Shown: positions 1 to 7,819 of the stretch, in pieces
Layout of the letters: each line of letters starts with the position of its first letter
Position numbering within the stretch: the stretch's first letter is position 1
Assembly: GCA_001899805.1 (NCBI GenBank)
Contig: MKWP01000016.1
Span: 62,001 to 126,000, forward strand
Direction: 5' to 3'
DNA: 64,000 bases
Origin: Lysobacterales bacterium 66-474
Lineage (GTDB): Bacteria > Pseudomonadota > Gammaproteobacteria > Xanthomonadales > Rhodanobacteraceae
Made by a program: the position numbers and the translations under genes
Notes under the pieces: generated by a model
What the model saw: only the letters and a program-made list of their open reading frames with translations
Told to the model about the DNA's origin: nothing
Database searches by the model: none

Positions 1-171
1 CGGCATGACGACGGTCGCAACGATCACGAATGGGCGCAGCGCACGGACAAGTGCATGGGCGTCGCGCAACTCGGTGATTGCATCGACGAGCAATCGCGAC
101 GATCGATCTCGAAGCGCGACCGTGAAGAAGAACGTGCCGCCGGGAACACGGTTTCGACGGTAAGCAACCAT
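1..171 (-). CDS. REP-associated tyrosine transposase (RAYT), 5' part only
   Basis: This partial gene is absent from the ORF track. Reading leftward from the ATG at 171 gives 57 codons up to the window edge. The protein starts MVAYRRNRVPGGTFFFTVAL and ends ...FVIVATVVMP, which matches the N-terminus of IS200/IS605-like Y1 transposases of the RAYT type. In that family the run V-V-x-P is followed by D-H-x-H, carrying the metal-binding HxH motif, but here it is cut off by the edge. RAYTs are usually single-copy, domesticated transposases that bind REP palindromes with a GTAG foot and are thought to spread them. A matching REP pair lies about 80 bases upstream of the start (250-335), which supports the call. 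The catalytic tyrosine is outside the window, so activity cannot be judged. Confidence 0.8.
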   Translation of the reverse strand, partial: MVAYRRNRVPGGTFFFTVALRDRSSRLLVDAITELRDAHALVRALRPFVIVATVVMP

Positions 172-249
172 CGCCGCAGTTTGCCGCGCGGCGTGCCCGT
201 GGCCAGCGGCAGATGCCGCAATTCCTTGTCAGGCGATGCCCCGAACGTG

Positions 250-335
250 GTAGCCAGGATGGAGCCGTGCAGTCGCGAAATCCGGGAACGTTCGATGAGT
301 TCAACCCCGGATTCCGCTTCGCTGCATCCGGGCTA
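250..335. repeat. REPIN: two inverted REP elements with GTAG feet
   Basis: REP 1 (about 250-287, plus) begins GTAGCCAGGATGGAGC and ends AATCCGGGA. REP 2 (about 305-335) is in the opposite orientation and reads, on the minus strand, GTAGCCCGGATGCAGCGAAG and then GGAATCCGGGG. Each has the GTAG tetranucleotide plus an imperfect palindrome, as described for REPs served by RAYTs. The head-to-head pair separated by about 17 bases is the REPIN arrangement. It sits just upstream of the RAYT gene at the window edge. Confidence 0.8.
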
Positions 336-367
336 CTTGCCCGAATATTGTCGCGTACCGGCAGACG

Positions 368-580
368 TCATCGTCCGCCGCCGATTCCAGTGCGTTTCGC
401 GACTCGCCGTACAGCTTTCTTGGCAGCCTTTTTAACTGAGCCAGCTTTTTTCGTAATCCGCTTGGCGGCGCGCTTCTTTACGACGGAACCTTTGCGCGCA
501 ATTTTCTTGATTGCCTTCTTGGCGGCTTTACGAATCTTCTTGCTTGCTTTTTTTACTACACGCTTGCTGCGCGATTTCAT
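368..580 (-). CDS. Small lysine/alanine-rich histone-H1-like basic protein
   Basis: This 70-residue protein (MKSRSKRVVKKASKKIRKAA...) consists almost wholly of K, A, R, V and I in KKAxKK-type repeats. That composition is typical of the bacterial histone-H1-like nucleoid proteins and the AlgP/Hc1-like tails. A GGGAGG ribosome-binding site about 8 bases before the ATG supports expression as a separate gene. It probably binds DNA or RNA through charge, but no globular domain is visible and no specific role can be assigned. It lies downstream of nrdJb on the same strand. A second and longer protein of the same composition lies on the other side of nrdJb (1563-1958). Confidence 0.7.
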   Translation of the reverse strand: MKSRSKRVVKKASKKIRKAAKKAIKKIARKGSVVKKRAAKRITKKAGSVKKAAKKAVRRVAKRTGIGGGR

Positions 581-640
581 GTCTCATACCCTCCCGTGAA
601 CACAAAGTCGCGAAAATAAAGCTTGTATGCAGTCCTATCT

Positions 641-1474
641 CTAACCGCACTTGCTGTAGCCGCAGTTGAGACAGGTCTGGCAGCCGTCGAGCAGCACCAG
701 CGCCTGGGTATTGCACTTGCCGCACATCATCGCGCCGGGCGGAAAGGCACCGGCGTCGGCGGGGGCTTCGAGGACGTCGTCGGGGTCGCCGGAACCTGGC
801 TTGGGGGTGAGTGACGATTGCGACGACGCATCGTCATCGACCATCGCGCCGCCCATTTCGCCGGCGGTGCTTATTTCAGAGTTTTTTTTTGCGCCCTTGC
901 GCTCGTAGGCGGCGCGCTTCTCGGCGATCAGTTGCTTCTGCGCATCGGAGAGTTCGGCGCCCTTGAGCAGGCCGATCATGGTCAGGTGCGCCTCGATGAT
1001 GTTGCCGAGCTCGGCCACGATCGAGGGCATGTACACGCCGCCGGCCTTGAAGTAGCCGCCGCGCGGGTCGAACACGGCCTTCAGTTCCTCGACCAGGAAG
1101 GTGACGTCGCCGCCCTTGCGGAACACCGCGGACATGATGCGGGTGAGCGCCACGATCCACTGGAAGTGGTCCATGTTCTTCGAGTTGATGAAGATCTCGA
1201 AGGGGCGGCGCATCTCGAATTCGGTGCCGGCGTTCAGCACGATGTCGTTGATGGTGACGTACAGCGCGTGCTCGAACAGCGGCGATTTGATCTTGTAGGT
1301 GGCGCCGATCAGGATTTCCGGACGCTCGAGCTTCTCGTGCATCTGGATGATTTCGGCGGCCACCGGTTCGGCTGCCTGCCCGGCGGACGCGGGGGTCGCG
1401 GTTGTAGCGGCGGCAGGCGTCTCGTTGCCGAGCACCTGGTAGCCCTTGATCTTCTTGTTGATGCGGATGGTCAT
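641..1474 (-). CDS. nrdJb: Class II ribonucleotide reductase, small second subunit NrdJb (TSCPD domain)
   Basis: The chosen start, MTIRINKKIKGYQVL, has an AGGAA-like site about 9 bases upstream; the ORF track extends 14 residues further. The protein has 277 residues. The central part (IQMHEKLERPEILIGATYKI... and the FRKGGDVTFLVEELKAVFDP segment) is a TSCPD-type domain. The C-terminus carries cysteine pairs (CGKCN..., CQTCLNCGYSKCG), which in this family act as the redox-active tail or a zinc ribbon. Split adenosylcobalamin-dependent reductases made of NrdJa and NrdJb are known from Pseudomonas, where NrdJb supports NrdJa activity. Here the catalytic subunit is at 2296-4443 and a histone-like gene lies between the two. 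A low-complexity A/T/P-rich linker follows the first 20 residues. Confidence 0.85.
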   Translation of the reverse strand: MTIRINKKIKGYQVLGNETPAAATTATPASAGQAAEPVAAEIIQMHEKLERPEILIGATYKIKSPLFEHALYVTINDIVLNAGTEFEMRRPFEIFINSKNMDHFQWIVALTRIMSAVFRKGGDVTFLVEELKAVFDPRGGYFKAGGVYMPSIVAELGNIIEAHLTMIGLLKGAELSDAQKQLIAEKRAAYERKGAKKNSEISTAGEMGGAMVDDDASSQSSLTPKPGSGDPDDVLEAPADAGAFPPGAMMCGKCNTQALVLLDGCQTCLNCGYSKCG

Positions 1475-1562
1475 GTGGTGATGTTCCTGCGCCCGGTCCG
1501 GCAGGGCGTGATCCAAAAGCGACGCCGGCCCGGCTGGGGCCGGCGTCCCGGGTACCGCGGTA

Positions 1563-1958
1563 TTACTTTTTCTTTCGGGCAGCCTTGCGGGCGCCTTTCT
1601 TCGCGGCCTTCTTCCTGGCGCCGCCCTTCTTCACGGCCTTGCGCGCGCCTTTCTTGACCGCCTTGCGGCTGGTCTTCCTGGCAGCCTTGCGTGCACCTTT
1701 CTTCGCGGCCTTCTTCCTGGCGCCGCCCTTCTTCGCGGCCTTGCGCGCAGTCTTCTTGGCCGCCTTCTTCACGGCCTTTTTGGCAGCCTTCCTGGCAGGC
1801 TTGGCCTTCTTCGCCGCCTTCTTGGCAGCCGGTTTCCTGGCGGCCTTCTTCTTCGCGGGTTTCTTGGCGGCCGGTTTGGCAGCGGCCGGGGCCGGTGCAG
1901 CGGGCGCTGCCGCGGGCTCTTCGGTGATGCTCCACGGGAACGTGGTTTCGTTGCTCAT
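1563..1958 (-). CDS. Histone-H1-like lysine/alanine-rich nucleoid protein
   Basis: This 131-residue protein has a short acidic head (MSNETTFPWSITEEP), then a proline/alanine hinge, then a long run of AAKK, ARKAAKK and GGARKKAAKKGARKA units. The last unit occurs twice almost identically, and the DNA is tandemly repeated in the same way. The composition matches bacterial H1-like proteins (AlgP, Hc-like), which bind DNA without sequence specificity. GGAGGAG about 7 bases before the ATG marks the start. It sits between nrdJa and nrdJb, an unusual interruption of a functional pair. The repeats make copy-number variation between strains likely. Confidence 0.8.
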   Translation of the reverse strand: MSNETTFPWSITEEPAAAPAAPAPAAAKPAAKKPAKKKAARKPAAKKAAKKAKPARKAAKKAVKKAAKKTARKAAKKGGARKKAAKKGARKAARKTSRKAVKKGARKAVKKGGARKKAAKKGARKAARKKK

Positions 1959-2295
1959 CGGATGCTCCTCCGGATGGATCGTTGACAGTGGACCACTGGT
2001 TGCAACATCACGACGGCGACGCGCGTCGCCGTGGACGCATTCTCACACAACGCGAAGCACGTGCGCGCTTTTTTTTGTATCGTCCATGACCGCTGATTTT
2101 GAAGCGTCCGAGAGTGCTCACGTTCCCGGTTGGGGCCCCTGAAGAACCGTCGCGAGCGAACAACGCCATCCATGGCGAAAGGGCTCCGTGATTGCGTGAC
2201 GCCGGAGCACAGCAAGCGGAGCGTACACGTCAGTACGTGGGCATTGCGAGCACCGCCGGCACGTAAGCTGCCGAGCGCAGCAGGTTGTTCAGGGG
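1959..2295. other. Intergenic region with two palindromes and a repeat-like segment
   Basis: This stretch lies between the nrdJa stop and the histone-like start. It contains CAGTG-GAC-CACTG at 1986-1998 and a perfect 20-base palindrome, ACGGCGACGCGCGTCGCCGT, at 2013-2032, both in the probable leader of the histone-like gene. An eight-base A/T tract lies near 2070. From about 2130 to 2290 the sequence is non-coding and repeat-like, and includes CCATCCATGGCGAA, a motif seen again near 26350. I recognise no promoter hexamers with confidence. Confidence 0.5.
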
Positions 2296-4443
2296 TTAAA
2301 ACTTTCCGTAGTAACCCTCTTTCAGAGCATCGAACAGGTTGGCGGCGGTGTGGGTTTCGCCGTCGTACTCGACTTCCTCATTGCCTTTCACCTCGACCAC
2401 GCTGCCGTCTTCCAGCTCGAAGCGGTAGGTGGTGTTGGCAAGGTCGGCGTCCTTCACCAGCACGCCCTGGAAGGCGGCCGGGTTGAAGCGGAAGGTGGTG
2501 CAGCCCTTGAGGCCGGCCTTGTAGGCGTGGAAATAGATGTCCTTGAAATCCTCGTACGGATAGTCGGTCGGCACGTTGGCGGTCTTGGAGATCGACGAAT
2601 CCACCCACTTCTGCGCCGCGGCCTGGATGTCGACGTGCTGGACCGGGCTGATGTCGTCGGCGGCCACGAAATAGTCCGGCAGCTTTTCGTTGGGTTCGTC
2701 GGAACCGGGCCTGGCCTCGGCATTGATCAGCGCGCGGTAGGCGAGCAGTTCGTAACTCATCACCTCGACCTTTTCCTTGGTCTTCTTGCCGGGCCGGATC
2801 ACGTTGCGCGAATAGCTGTGCGCGAACGAGGGCTCGATGCCGTTCGAGGCGTTGTTGGCCAGCGACAGGGAAATGGTGCCGGTGGGCGCGATCGAGGTGT
2901 GGTGGGTGAAGCGCGCGCCGGTTTCGGCAAGCTTGTCGACCAGCCCGGGCGCCGCTTCGGCGACTCGCTGCATGTAGCGCGAATACTTCGCGTGCAGCAC
3001 GCGGCCGGGAATGCGGTCGCCGGCCTTGTAACCATCGCGCGCCATCTCCGGGCGCTTGCGCAGCATGTCGCCGGTGACCGTGAAGTCCTGCATGAGGATT
3101 GGCGCGGGGCCTTTTTCCCTGGCGAGATCGAGCGCGACTTCCCAGCCGGCCAGCGCCATCTCGCGCGAAACGTCTTCGGTGAACGCGATCGCCTCGGGCG
3201 AGCCGTAGCGCAGCTTCAACATCGCCAGCGTGCTCCCCAGGCCCAGGAAACCCATGCCGTGGCGGCGCTTGTTCATGATTTCGTCGCGCTGCTTGGCCAA
3301 TGGCAGGCCGTTCACCTCGACCACGTTGTCGAGCATGCGGGTGAACACGCGCACGACTTCCTTGTACTCGTCCATGTCGAAGTGCGCCTTGGGCCCGAAC
3401 GGGTCGCGCACGAAGCGGGTCAGGTTCACCGAGCCCAGCAGGCACGAACCGTAAGGCGGCAGCGGTTGTTCGCCGCAGGGGTTGGTCGCGCGGATGTGCT
3501 CGCACCACCAGTTGTTGTTCATCTCGTTGACGCGGTCGATCAGGATGAAGCCCGGCTCGGCGTAGTCGTACGTCGAGACCATGATCATGTCCCACAGGTG
3601 GCGCGCGCGGATGTGGCCGTAGATCTTGCAGGCGACCAGGCCGTCGTCGCGCACGAGGTAGTTGTCGTGGCTGGGCCATTCGCGCCACACGACCTGGCTG
3701 GAATCACCCAGGTCCACTTCGTCTTTTTCCTTGACGTGCACCGGGAACACCAGCGGCCAGTCGGCATCGGTTTCCACCGCCTGCATGAAGCCGTCGGTGA
3801 TCAGCAAGGAAAGATTGAACTGGCGCAGGCGTCCATCCTCGCGCTTGGCGCGGATGAACTCTTTCACGTCCGGGTGCGAGACATCGAACGTGCCCATCTG
3901 CGCGCCGCGCCGGCCGCCGGCCGACGATACGGTGAAACACATCTTGTCGTAGATGTCCATGAACGACAGCGGGCCCGAGGTGTAGGCGCCCGCGCCGGAC
4001 ACGTAGGCGTTGCGCGGGCGCAGCGTCGAGAATTCGTAGCCGATGCCGCAACCGGCCTTCAGCGTGAGTCCGGCCTCGTGGACTTTTTCGAGGATGTCGT
4101 CCATCGAATCGGTGATGGTGCCGGATACTGTGCAGTTGATGGTGGACGTGGCCGGCTTGTGCTCGCGCGCTCCGGCGTTGGAGGTGATGCGCCCGGCCGG
4201 GATCGCGCCATGGCGCAGCGCCCACAGGAAACGTTCGTGCCACTTCTCGCGCAATTCGGGCGTGGTTTCGACGTCGGCCAGCGCGCGCGCGACCCGCGAC
4301 CAGGTGTCGTCCACGGTCGCGTCGACCGGTTCGCCCTGCTTGGTCTTGAGGCGGTATTTCTTGTCCCAGATGTCCAGTGATGCCGGTTGCAGGGGAACCT
4401 CCGTTGCCGCCCGCGTCAATTGCTGTGCCCGCGCCGTACCCAT
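2296..4443 (-). CDS. nrdJa: Adenosylcobalamin-dependent ribonucleoside-diphosphate reductase, catalytic subunit NrdJa
   Basis: This enzyme reduces ribonucleotides to deoxyribonucleotides with a B12-derived radical and so works with or without oxygen. The chosen start, MGTARAQQ, has GGAGG about 11 bases upstream; the ORF track's 71 extra residues look non-coding. The protein has 715 residues. It shows the family's NCTVSGTI segment (Cys104, one of the reductive pair) and NPCGEQ (Cys322 at the thiyl-radical loop), followed by the TRFV/SVNL region. The TSCPD tail is not in this protein but is encoded separately as NrdJb (641-1474), so this is the split class II type. A NrdR-box-like palindrome lies about 240 bases upstream (4683-4698). 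Confidence 0.9.
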   Translation of the reverse strand: MGTARAQQLTRAATEVPLQPASLDIWDKKYRLKTKQGEPVDATVDDTWSRVARALADVETTPELREKWHERFLWALRHGAIPAGRITSNAGAREHKPATSTINCTVSGTITDSMDDILEKVHEAGLTLKAGCGIGYEFSTLRPRNAYVSGAGAYTSGPLSFMDIYDKMCFTVSSAGGRRGAQMGTFDVSHPDVKEFIRAKREDGRLRQFNLSLLITDGFMQAVETDADWPLVFPVHVKEKDEVDLGDSSQVVWREWPSHDNYLVRDDGLVACKIYGHIRARHLWDMIMVSTYDYAEPGFILIDRVNEMNNNWWCEHIRATNPCGEQPLPPYGSCLLGSVNLTRFVRDPFGPKAHFDMDEYKEVVRVFTRMLDNVVEVNGLPLAKQRDEIMNKRRHGMGFLGLGSTLAMLKLRYGSPEAIAFTEDVSREMALAGWEVALDLAREKGPAPILMQDFTVTGDMLRKRPEMARDGYKAGDRIPGRVLHAKYSRYMQRVAEAAPGLVDKLAETGARFTHHTSIAPTGTISLSLANNASNGIEPSFAHSYSRNVIRPGKKTKEKVEVMSYELLAYRALINAEARPGSDEPNEKLPDYFVAADDISPVQHVDIQAAAQKWVDSSISKTANVPTDYPYEDFKDIYFHAYKAGLKGCTTFRFNPAAFQGVLVKDADLANTTYRFELEDGSVVEVKGNEEVEYDGETHTAANLFDALKEGYYGKF

Positions 4444-4872
4444 CTTGTTATTGCCTCCGTGTCTTTCCGGGCTTGTTGGTTGAGTGCCCGGGTGCCGACG
4501 ATAGTGCCTCGACGCCGTGCCCTGAGGCACCGCGTTCCGGATTCGATTCAGTTGCCTGGGCCGCCCCGCCTCGGCGTGTGCCGAATGCGTTGAGCCAAGC
4601 CCGACCGCCAGACCCGCATCTTCGAGTATCCCCCGTTCGAACCGTCTTGAAGCCAAACCCTTGGGCTATCCGACAGCCCAGGACACAAGATGTTGTGATC
4701 ACGAGCGGAATCCAACCCTACGCTGACGCGGCGGGTCTGTAAAGGGCCGGCGCAAAAAAATTCGCGGGATCGATGCAGAGTCGCATGGAGGCTGGGGTCG
4801 GGGTACGTGAACGCCATCGCGACGATGGCTGTCCGATAATGCCGGGATACTTTCTTGAGCCGAGGAGCCACC
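4444..4872. other. Divergent intergenic region between nrdJa and the DegQ-like gene
   Basis: This 429-base region contains no gene. It holds the NrdR-box-like palindrome (4683-4698) and a small hairpin next to it, GGGCT-atccgac-AGCCC. I looked for a cobalamin riboswitch on the nrdJa side and did not find the GCCACTG B12 box. Promoters for both flanking genes are expected here but cannot be placed with confidence. Confidence 0.5.
4683..4698. promoter_or_regulatory. Putative NrdR box upstream of nrdJa
   Basis: The 16-mer ACACAAGATGTTGTGA matches the published NrdR-box consensus (acaCwAtATaTwGtgt) at 13 of 16 positions and has perfect CACAA/TTGTG arms. NrdR is the general repressor of ribonucleotide reductase genes. 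Boxes usually come in pairs about 31 bases apart; only a weak partner (GCCAAACCCTTGGGCT, 4652-4667) is visible at that spacing. The distance to the chosen nrdJa start implies a long leader. Confidence 0.45.
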
Positions 4873-6258
4873 ATGACGTCCGCCGCCCACCTGCGCCTTT
4901 CCTGCCTGATCGCGACCGCCGCGCTGGCGCTGTTGCTGGCGATCCCGGCCCCGGCGGGAACCCTGCCGGAAGCGGTGAACGGCCAGCCGTTGCCGTCGTT
5001 GGCGCCGATGCTGGCCAGGGTGTCGCCGGCGGTCGTCAACATCTCCTCGACCAGCCACCGCCGGGTCGCGGTGAATCCGTTCTTCAGCGATCCGATCATG
5101 CGCCAGTTCTTCGGGCTGCCCGCGGTGCCGCCCTCGCGCGAGTTGGTCCAGCAATCATTGGGGTCGGGCGTGATCGTCGATGCGAAACAGGGTTACATCC
5201 TCACCAACAACCACGTGATCGCGGGCGCCGACGAAATCCAGGTGACCCTCACCGACGGCAAGTCGTACAAGGCCAAGCTGATCGGCACCGATCCGCAGAC
5301 CGACCTCGCGGTGATCCAGATCCAGGCGCCCGGCCTGGTCGCCTTGCCGCTGGCGGATTCGTCGAAACTGCGGGTGGGCGATTTCGTGGTGGCGGTCGGC
5401 GATCCGTTCGGGCTGGGCCAGTCGGCGACCTCGGGGATCGTTTCGGGTTTGCAGCGCCAGGACCTGCGCCGCAGCGGCGTGCAGAACTACATCCAGACCG
5501 ACGCCTCGATCAATCCCGGCAACTCCGGCGGCGCGCTGGTCAACCTCGACGGCGCACTGGTCGGCATCAATTCGATGATCTATTCGCCTTCGGGCGCAAG
5601 CGCGGGCCTTGGTTTCGCGATTCCCTCCGATCTCGCCAGCGAGGTCATGCAACAGTTGATCGCGCACGGCAAGGTGGTGCGCGGCAGCCTCGGCGTGGAC
5701 GCGCAGGACCTCTCGTCGCGGGTGGCCGCGGCGCTCGGCATCAAGGCGACGCGTGGCGCGTTGATCACCAACGTGATGCCCGATTCGCCGGCCGCCAAGG
5801 CGGGACTGAAGCCGGGCGACCTCGTCACCAGCGTCAACGGCAAGCCCATCACCGACGCCCAGGATTTGCGCAACGTGCAGGGCCTCGCGCCGCTCGGCAG
5901 CACGCTCGCGCTGGGCGTCGACCGCGGCGGCCGCGCGCTGACCATCGACGCGAAGCTCACCGCCGTCAGCAACCAGGCCGATGGCGCGTCGCTGGACGCG
6001 CGCCTCGCCGGCGCGACCCTGGTCGACGCGCCGGCCGGCGACGACCAGGGCGTCGAAGGCGTCACGATCGAGACCGTCGCGACGGGCAGCCGTGCCGCGC
6101 GCAACGGCCTCGCCGGTGGCGACATCGTGGTCGGCGTCAACAACGTGGCCACGCCCGACCTTGCGCAATTGCGCCGCGTGTTCGCGCTGCACCCGCGCGT
6201 GCTGGTGCTGTCGCTGGTGCGCGAGGGACAGCTCGTGCAAATCCAGATCGGTGGCTGA
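4873..6258 (+). CDS. degQ: Periplasmic serine endoprotease, DegP/DegQ family
   Basis: This is an ATP-independent periplasmic protease and chaperone that clears misfolded envelope proteins. The start MTSAAHLRL follows GAGGAG; the ORF track begins 6 codons earlier. The protein has 461 residues. A signal peptide covers about residues 1-28. The trypsin-like domain carries the triad His114 (TNNHVI), Asp144 (DPQTDLAV) and Ser218 (NPGNSGGA). Two PDZ domains follow, one around RGSLGVDAQDL...PAAKAGLKPGD and one at the C-terminus. The short loop between NPFF and LGSG resembles DegQ more than DegP, so the symbol is a family-level choice. It is divergent from nrdJa. Confidence 0.88.
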   Translation: MTSAAHLRLSCLIATAALALLLAIPAPAGTLPEAVNGQPLPSLAPMLARVSPAVVNISSTSHRRVAVNPFFSDPIMRQFFGLPAVPPSRELVQQSLGSGVIVDAKQGYILTNNHVIAGADEIQVTLTDGKSYKAKLIGTDPQTDLAVIQIQAPGLVALPLADSSKLRVGDFVVAVGDPFGLGQSATSGIVSGLQRQDLRRSGVQNYIQTDASINPGNSGGALVNLDGALVGINSMIYSPSGASAGLGFAIPSDLASEVMQQLIAHGKVVRGSLGVDAQDLSSRVAAALGIKATRGALITNVMPDSPAAKAGLKPGDLVTSVNGKPITDAQDLRNVQGLAPLGSTLALGVDRGGRALTIDAKLTAVSNQADGASLDARLAGATLVDAPAGDDQGVEGVTIETVATGSRAARNGLAGGDIVVGVNNVATPDLAQLRRVFALHPRVLVLSLVREGQLVQIQIGG

Positions 6259-6448
6259 GGACCGCTGCATGACCTGCTGCGGTCCTTCACCTGCCCGTTC
6301 ATCAGGGCAGCCGCTGCCTGTTCGTGAAAACGTGAGCGGCGTCATCGAAACACGGTGCGGGAAGCTGAACGGCGGCGTCGCAGCCAACGCCGGTTCCGCC
6401 ATAATCGGGCCGCTTCCCTTCTCCTGACCCTCGCACGGTATCCCGTTC

Positions 6449-7771
6449 ATGCTCAAACGTTCGCTGCGTCCCCTCGTCCTCCCTTTCGCGGTCGCGTTCT
6501 GCACTGTCGCGCTGGCGGCTCCCGCCAAGCACAAGCCGCGCCACGAAACCACCCACTCCGGGAGCTCCGGCACCGCGCTGATCGTGCGCGGCGACCAGGT
6601 CAGCACGGCCGGCCTCGTCAACGCCGTCGCCAATGCCTTCGCCGACACCGGCGACGGCCATCTCGACGTGCAACCGTTCAACACCATCGACGGCATCGAC
6701 CGTGCGCTGGACGGTTCGGTCGACCTCGCCGCCAGCGCGCGTCCGGCGTACCCGAAGCGCGCCCAGGAAGCGGGGCTGACCTTTACCCCGGTGGCGTGGG
6801 ACGCGCTGGTGATGATCACCAACGAAGCCAACCCGGTCGGCAACCTGACGCTGAAGCAGTTGCACGACATCTACTACGGCAAGATCAGGAACTGGTCCGA
6901 AGTGGGCGGCCGCGACGAGCCGATCGACCTCGATGGCGTGGCCTCGCCGCTGGACGGCATCCAGTTCAGTTTCCGCCGGCTGGTGTTCGGCAACGGCGAC
7001 TACCCGGTCGCGGTGCCGCGCCTGTTCATCAACATCGATTCGCTGCAGCAGGAAGTGTCGCTGGACGGCAAGGCGCTGGCGCTCTCCACGCTGGTGCACG
7101 CGCGCCGCCAGAAGGGCATCAGGATCATCCCGATCGAAGGCGTCACCCCCAGCATCGCCACGCTGCAAAACGCGACTTATCCGCTGCCCGTGACGATCTA
7201 CCTCGCCTACAAGGCCGACAGCCCGAAGATCGCCGCGATCCAGAAGTTCCTCGGCTTCCTGGGCGGCGGCGAGGCGGACGGCATCCTGCGCAGCCACGAT
7301 TTGCTGCCTTACGCGCAGGCCACCGTGCTGAACGCCAAGAGCGAGATGGACCGCATCAATACCATCGGCGCGCGCATGATCACCGAAGGCTTGCCGCCCG
7401 AATACGCGCCCGGCAACGAATTCGCGCGCCTGGCCGGCAATCCGCAGGAAGTCGCGCGTGCCGCGGCGCTGCAACAGGCCGCCGCCAGGCAGGTCGCCGC
7501 GGCGGACGCGCAGCGCGCGGCACTGAGCCAGGCCGCGGGCGTCGATCCCGCGCCGAGCGCTGCGCCAGCAACCGCGCGGGCCGCCGACTACACCGTGGTG
7601 GGTGGCGACACGCTTTCGAAGATCGCCAAGAGCCACTCGATCAGCGTCGACGACTTGCGCAAGTGGAACCACCTGCGCGGCGACATGCTGCAGGTCGGGC
7701 AGGTGCTGAAGCTGTCCTCGAACGCGACCGCGGGCAGCGCCACCTGCTCGGCAAGTGCAACGGCGTGCTGA
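6449..7771 (+). CDS. PstS-like substrate-binding protein with a C-terminal LysM domain
   Basis: This 440-residue protein begins with a signal peptide (MLKRSLRPLVLPFAVAFCTVALAA). Residues about 40-310 resemble the periplasmic phosphate-binding fold (IVRGDQVSTAGLVNAV..., DLAASARPAYPKRAQ..., LTLKQLHDIYYGKIRNWSEVGG, the last typical of PstS-like proteins). After an alanine-rich linker, about residues 375-420 form a LysM domain (YTVVGGDTLSKIAKSHSISV), which binds peptidoglycan. The fusion suggests a solute-binding protein tethered to the cell wall rather than a free ABC receptor. No pst permease genes are nearby. The ligand is inferred from family resemblance only. Confidence 0.75.
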   Translation: MLKRSLRPLVLPFAVAFCTVALAAPAKHKPRHETTHSGSSGTALIVRGDQVSTAGLVNAVANAFADTGDGHLDVQPFNTIDGIDRALDGSVDLAASARPAYPKRAQEAGLTFTPVAWDALVMITNEANPVGNLTLKQLHDIYYGKIRNWSEVGGRDEPIDLDGVASPLDGIQFSFRRLVFGNGDYPVAVPRLFINIDSLQQEVSLDGKALALSTLVHARRQKGIRIIPIEGVTPSIATLQNATYPLPVTIYLAYKADSPKIAAIQKFLGFLGGGEADGILRSHDLLPYAQATVLNAKSEMDRINTIGARMITEGLPPEYAPGNEFARLAGNPQEVARAAALQQAAARQVAAADAQRAALSQAAGVDPAPSAAPATARAADYTVVGGDTLSKIAKSHSISVDDLRKWNHLRGDMLQVGQVLKLSSNATAGSATCSASATAC

Positions 7772-7819
7772 AGACCGCCTGCGCGTGATGCGAGCCGCCG
7801 GTCCCGGGAAGCGCGCCGC

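Noticed and set aside
1563-1958. Tandem repeats as CRISPR or minisatellite
   Set aside because: The repeats are codons of a lysine/alanine-rich protein with a good ribosome-binding site.
2350-4380. 676-residue plus-strand ORF
   Set aside because: It is antisense to nrdJa.
4444-4700. Cobalamin riboswitch before nrdJa
   Set aside because: No GCCACTG B12 box or matching aptamer segments were found on the minus strand of the leader.
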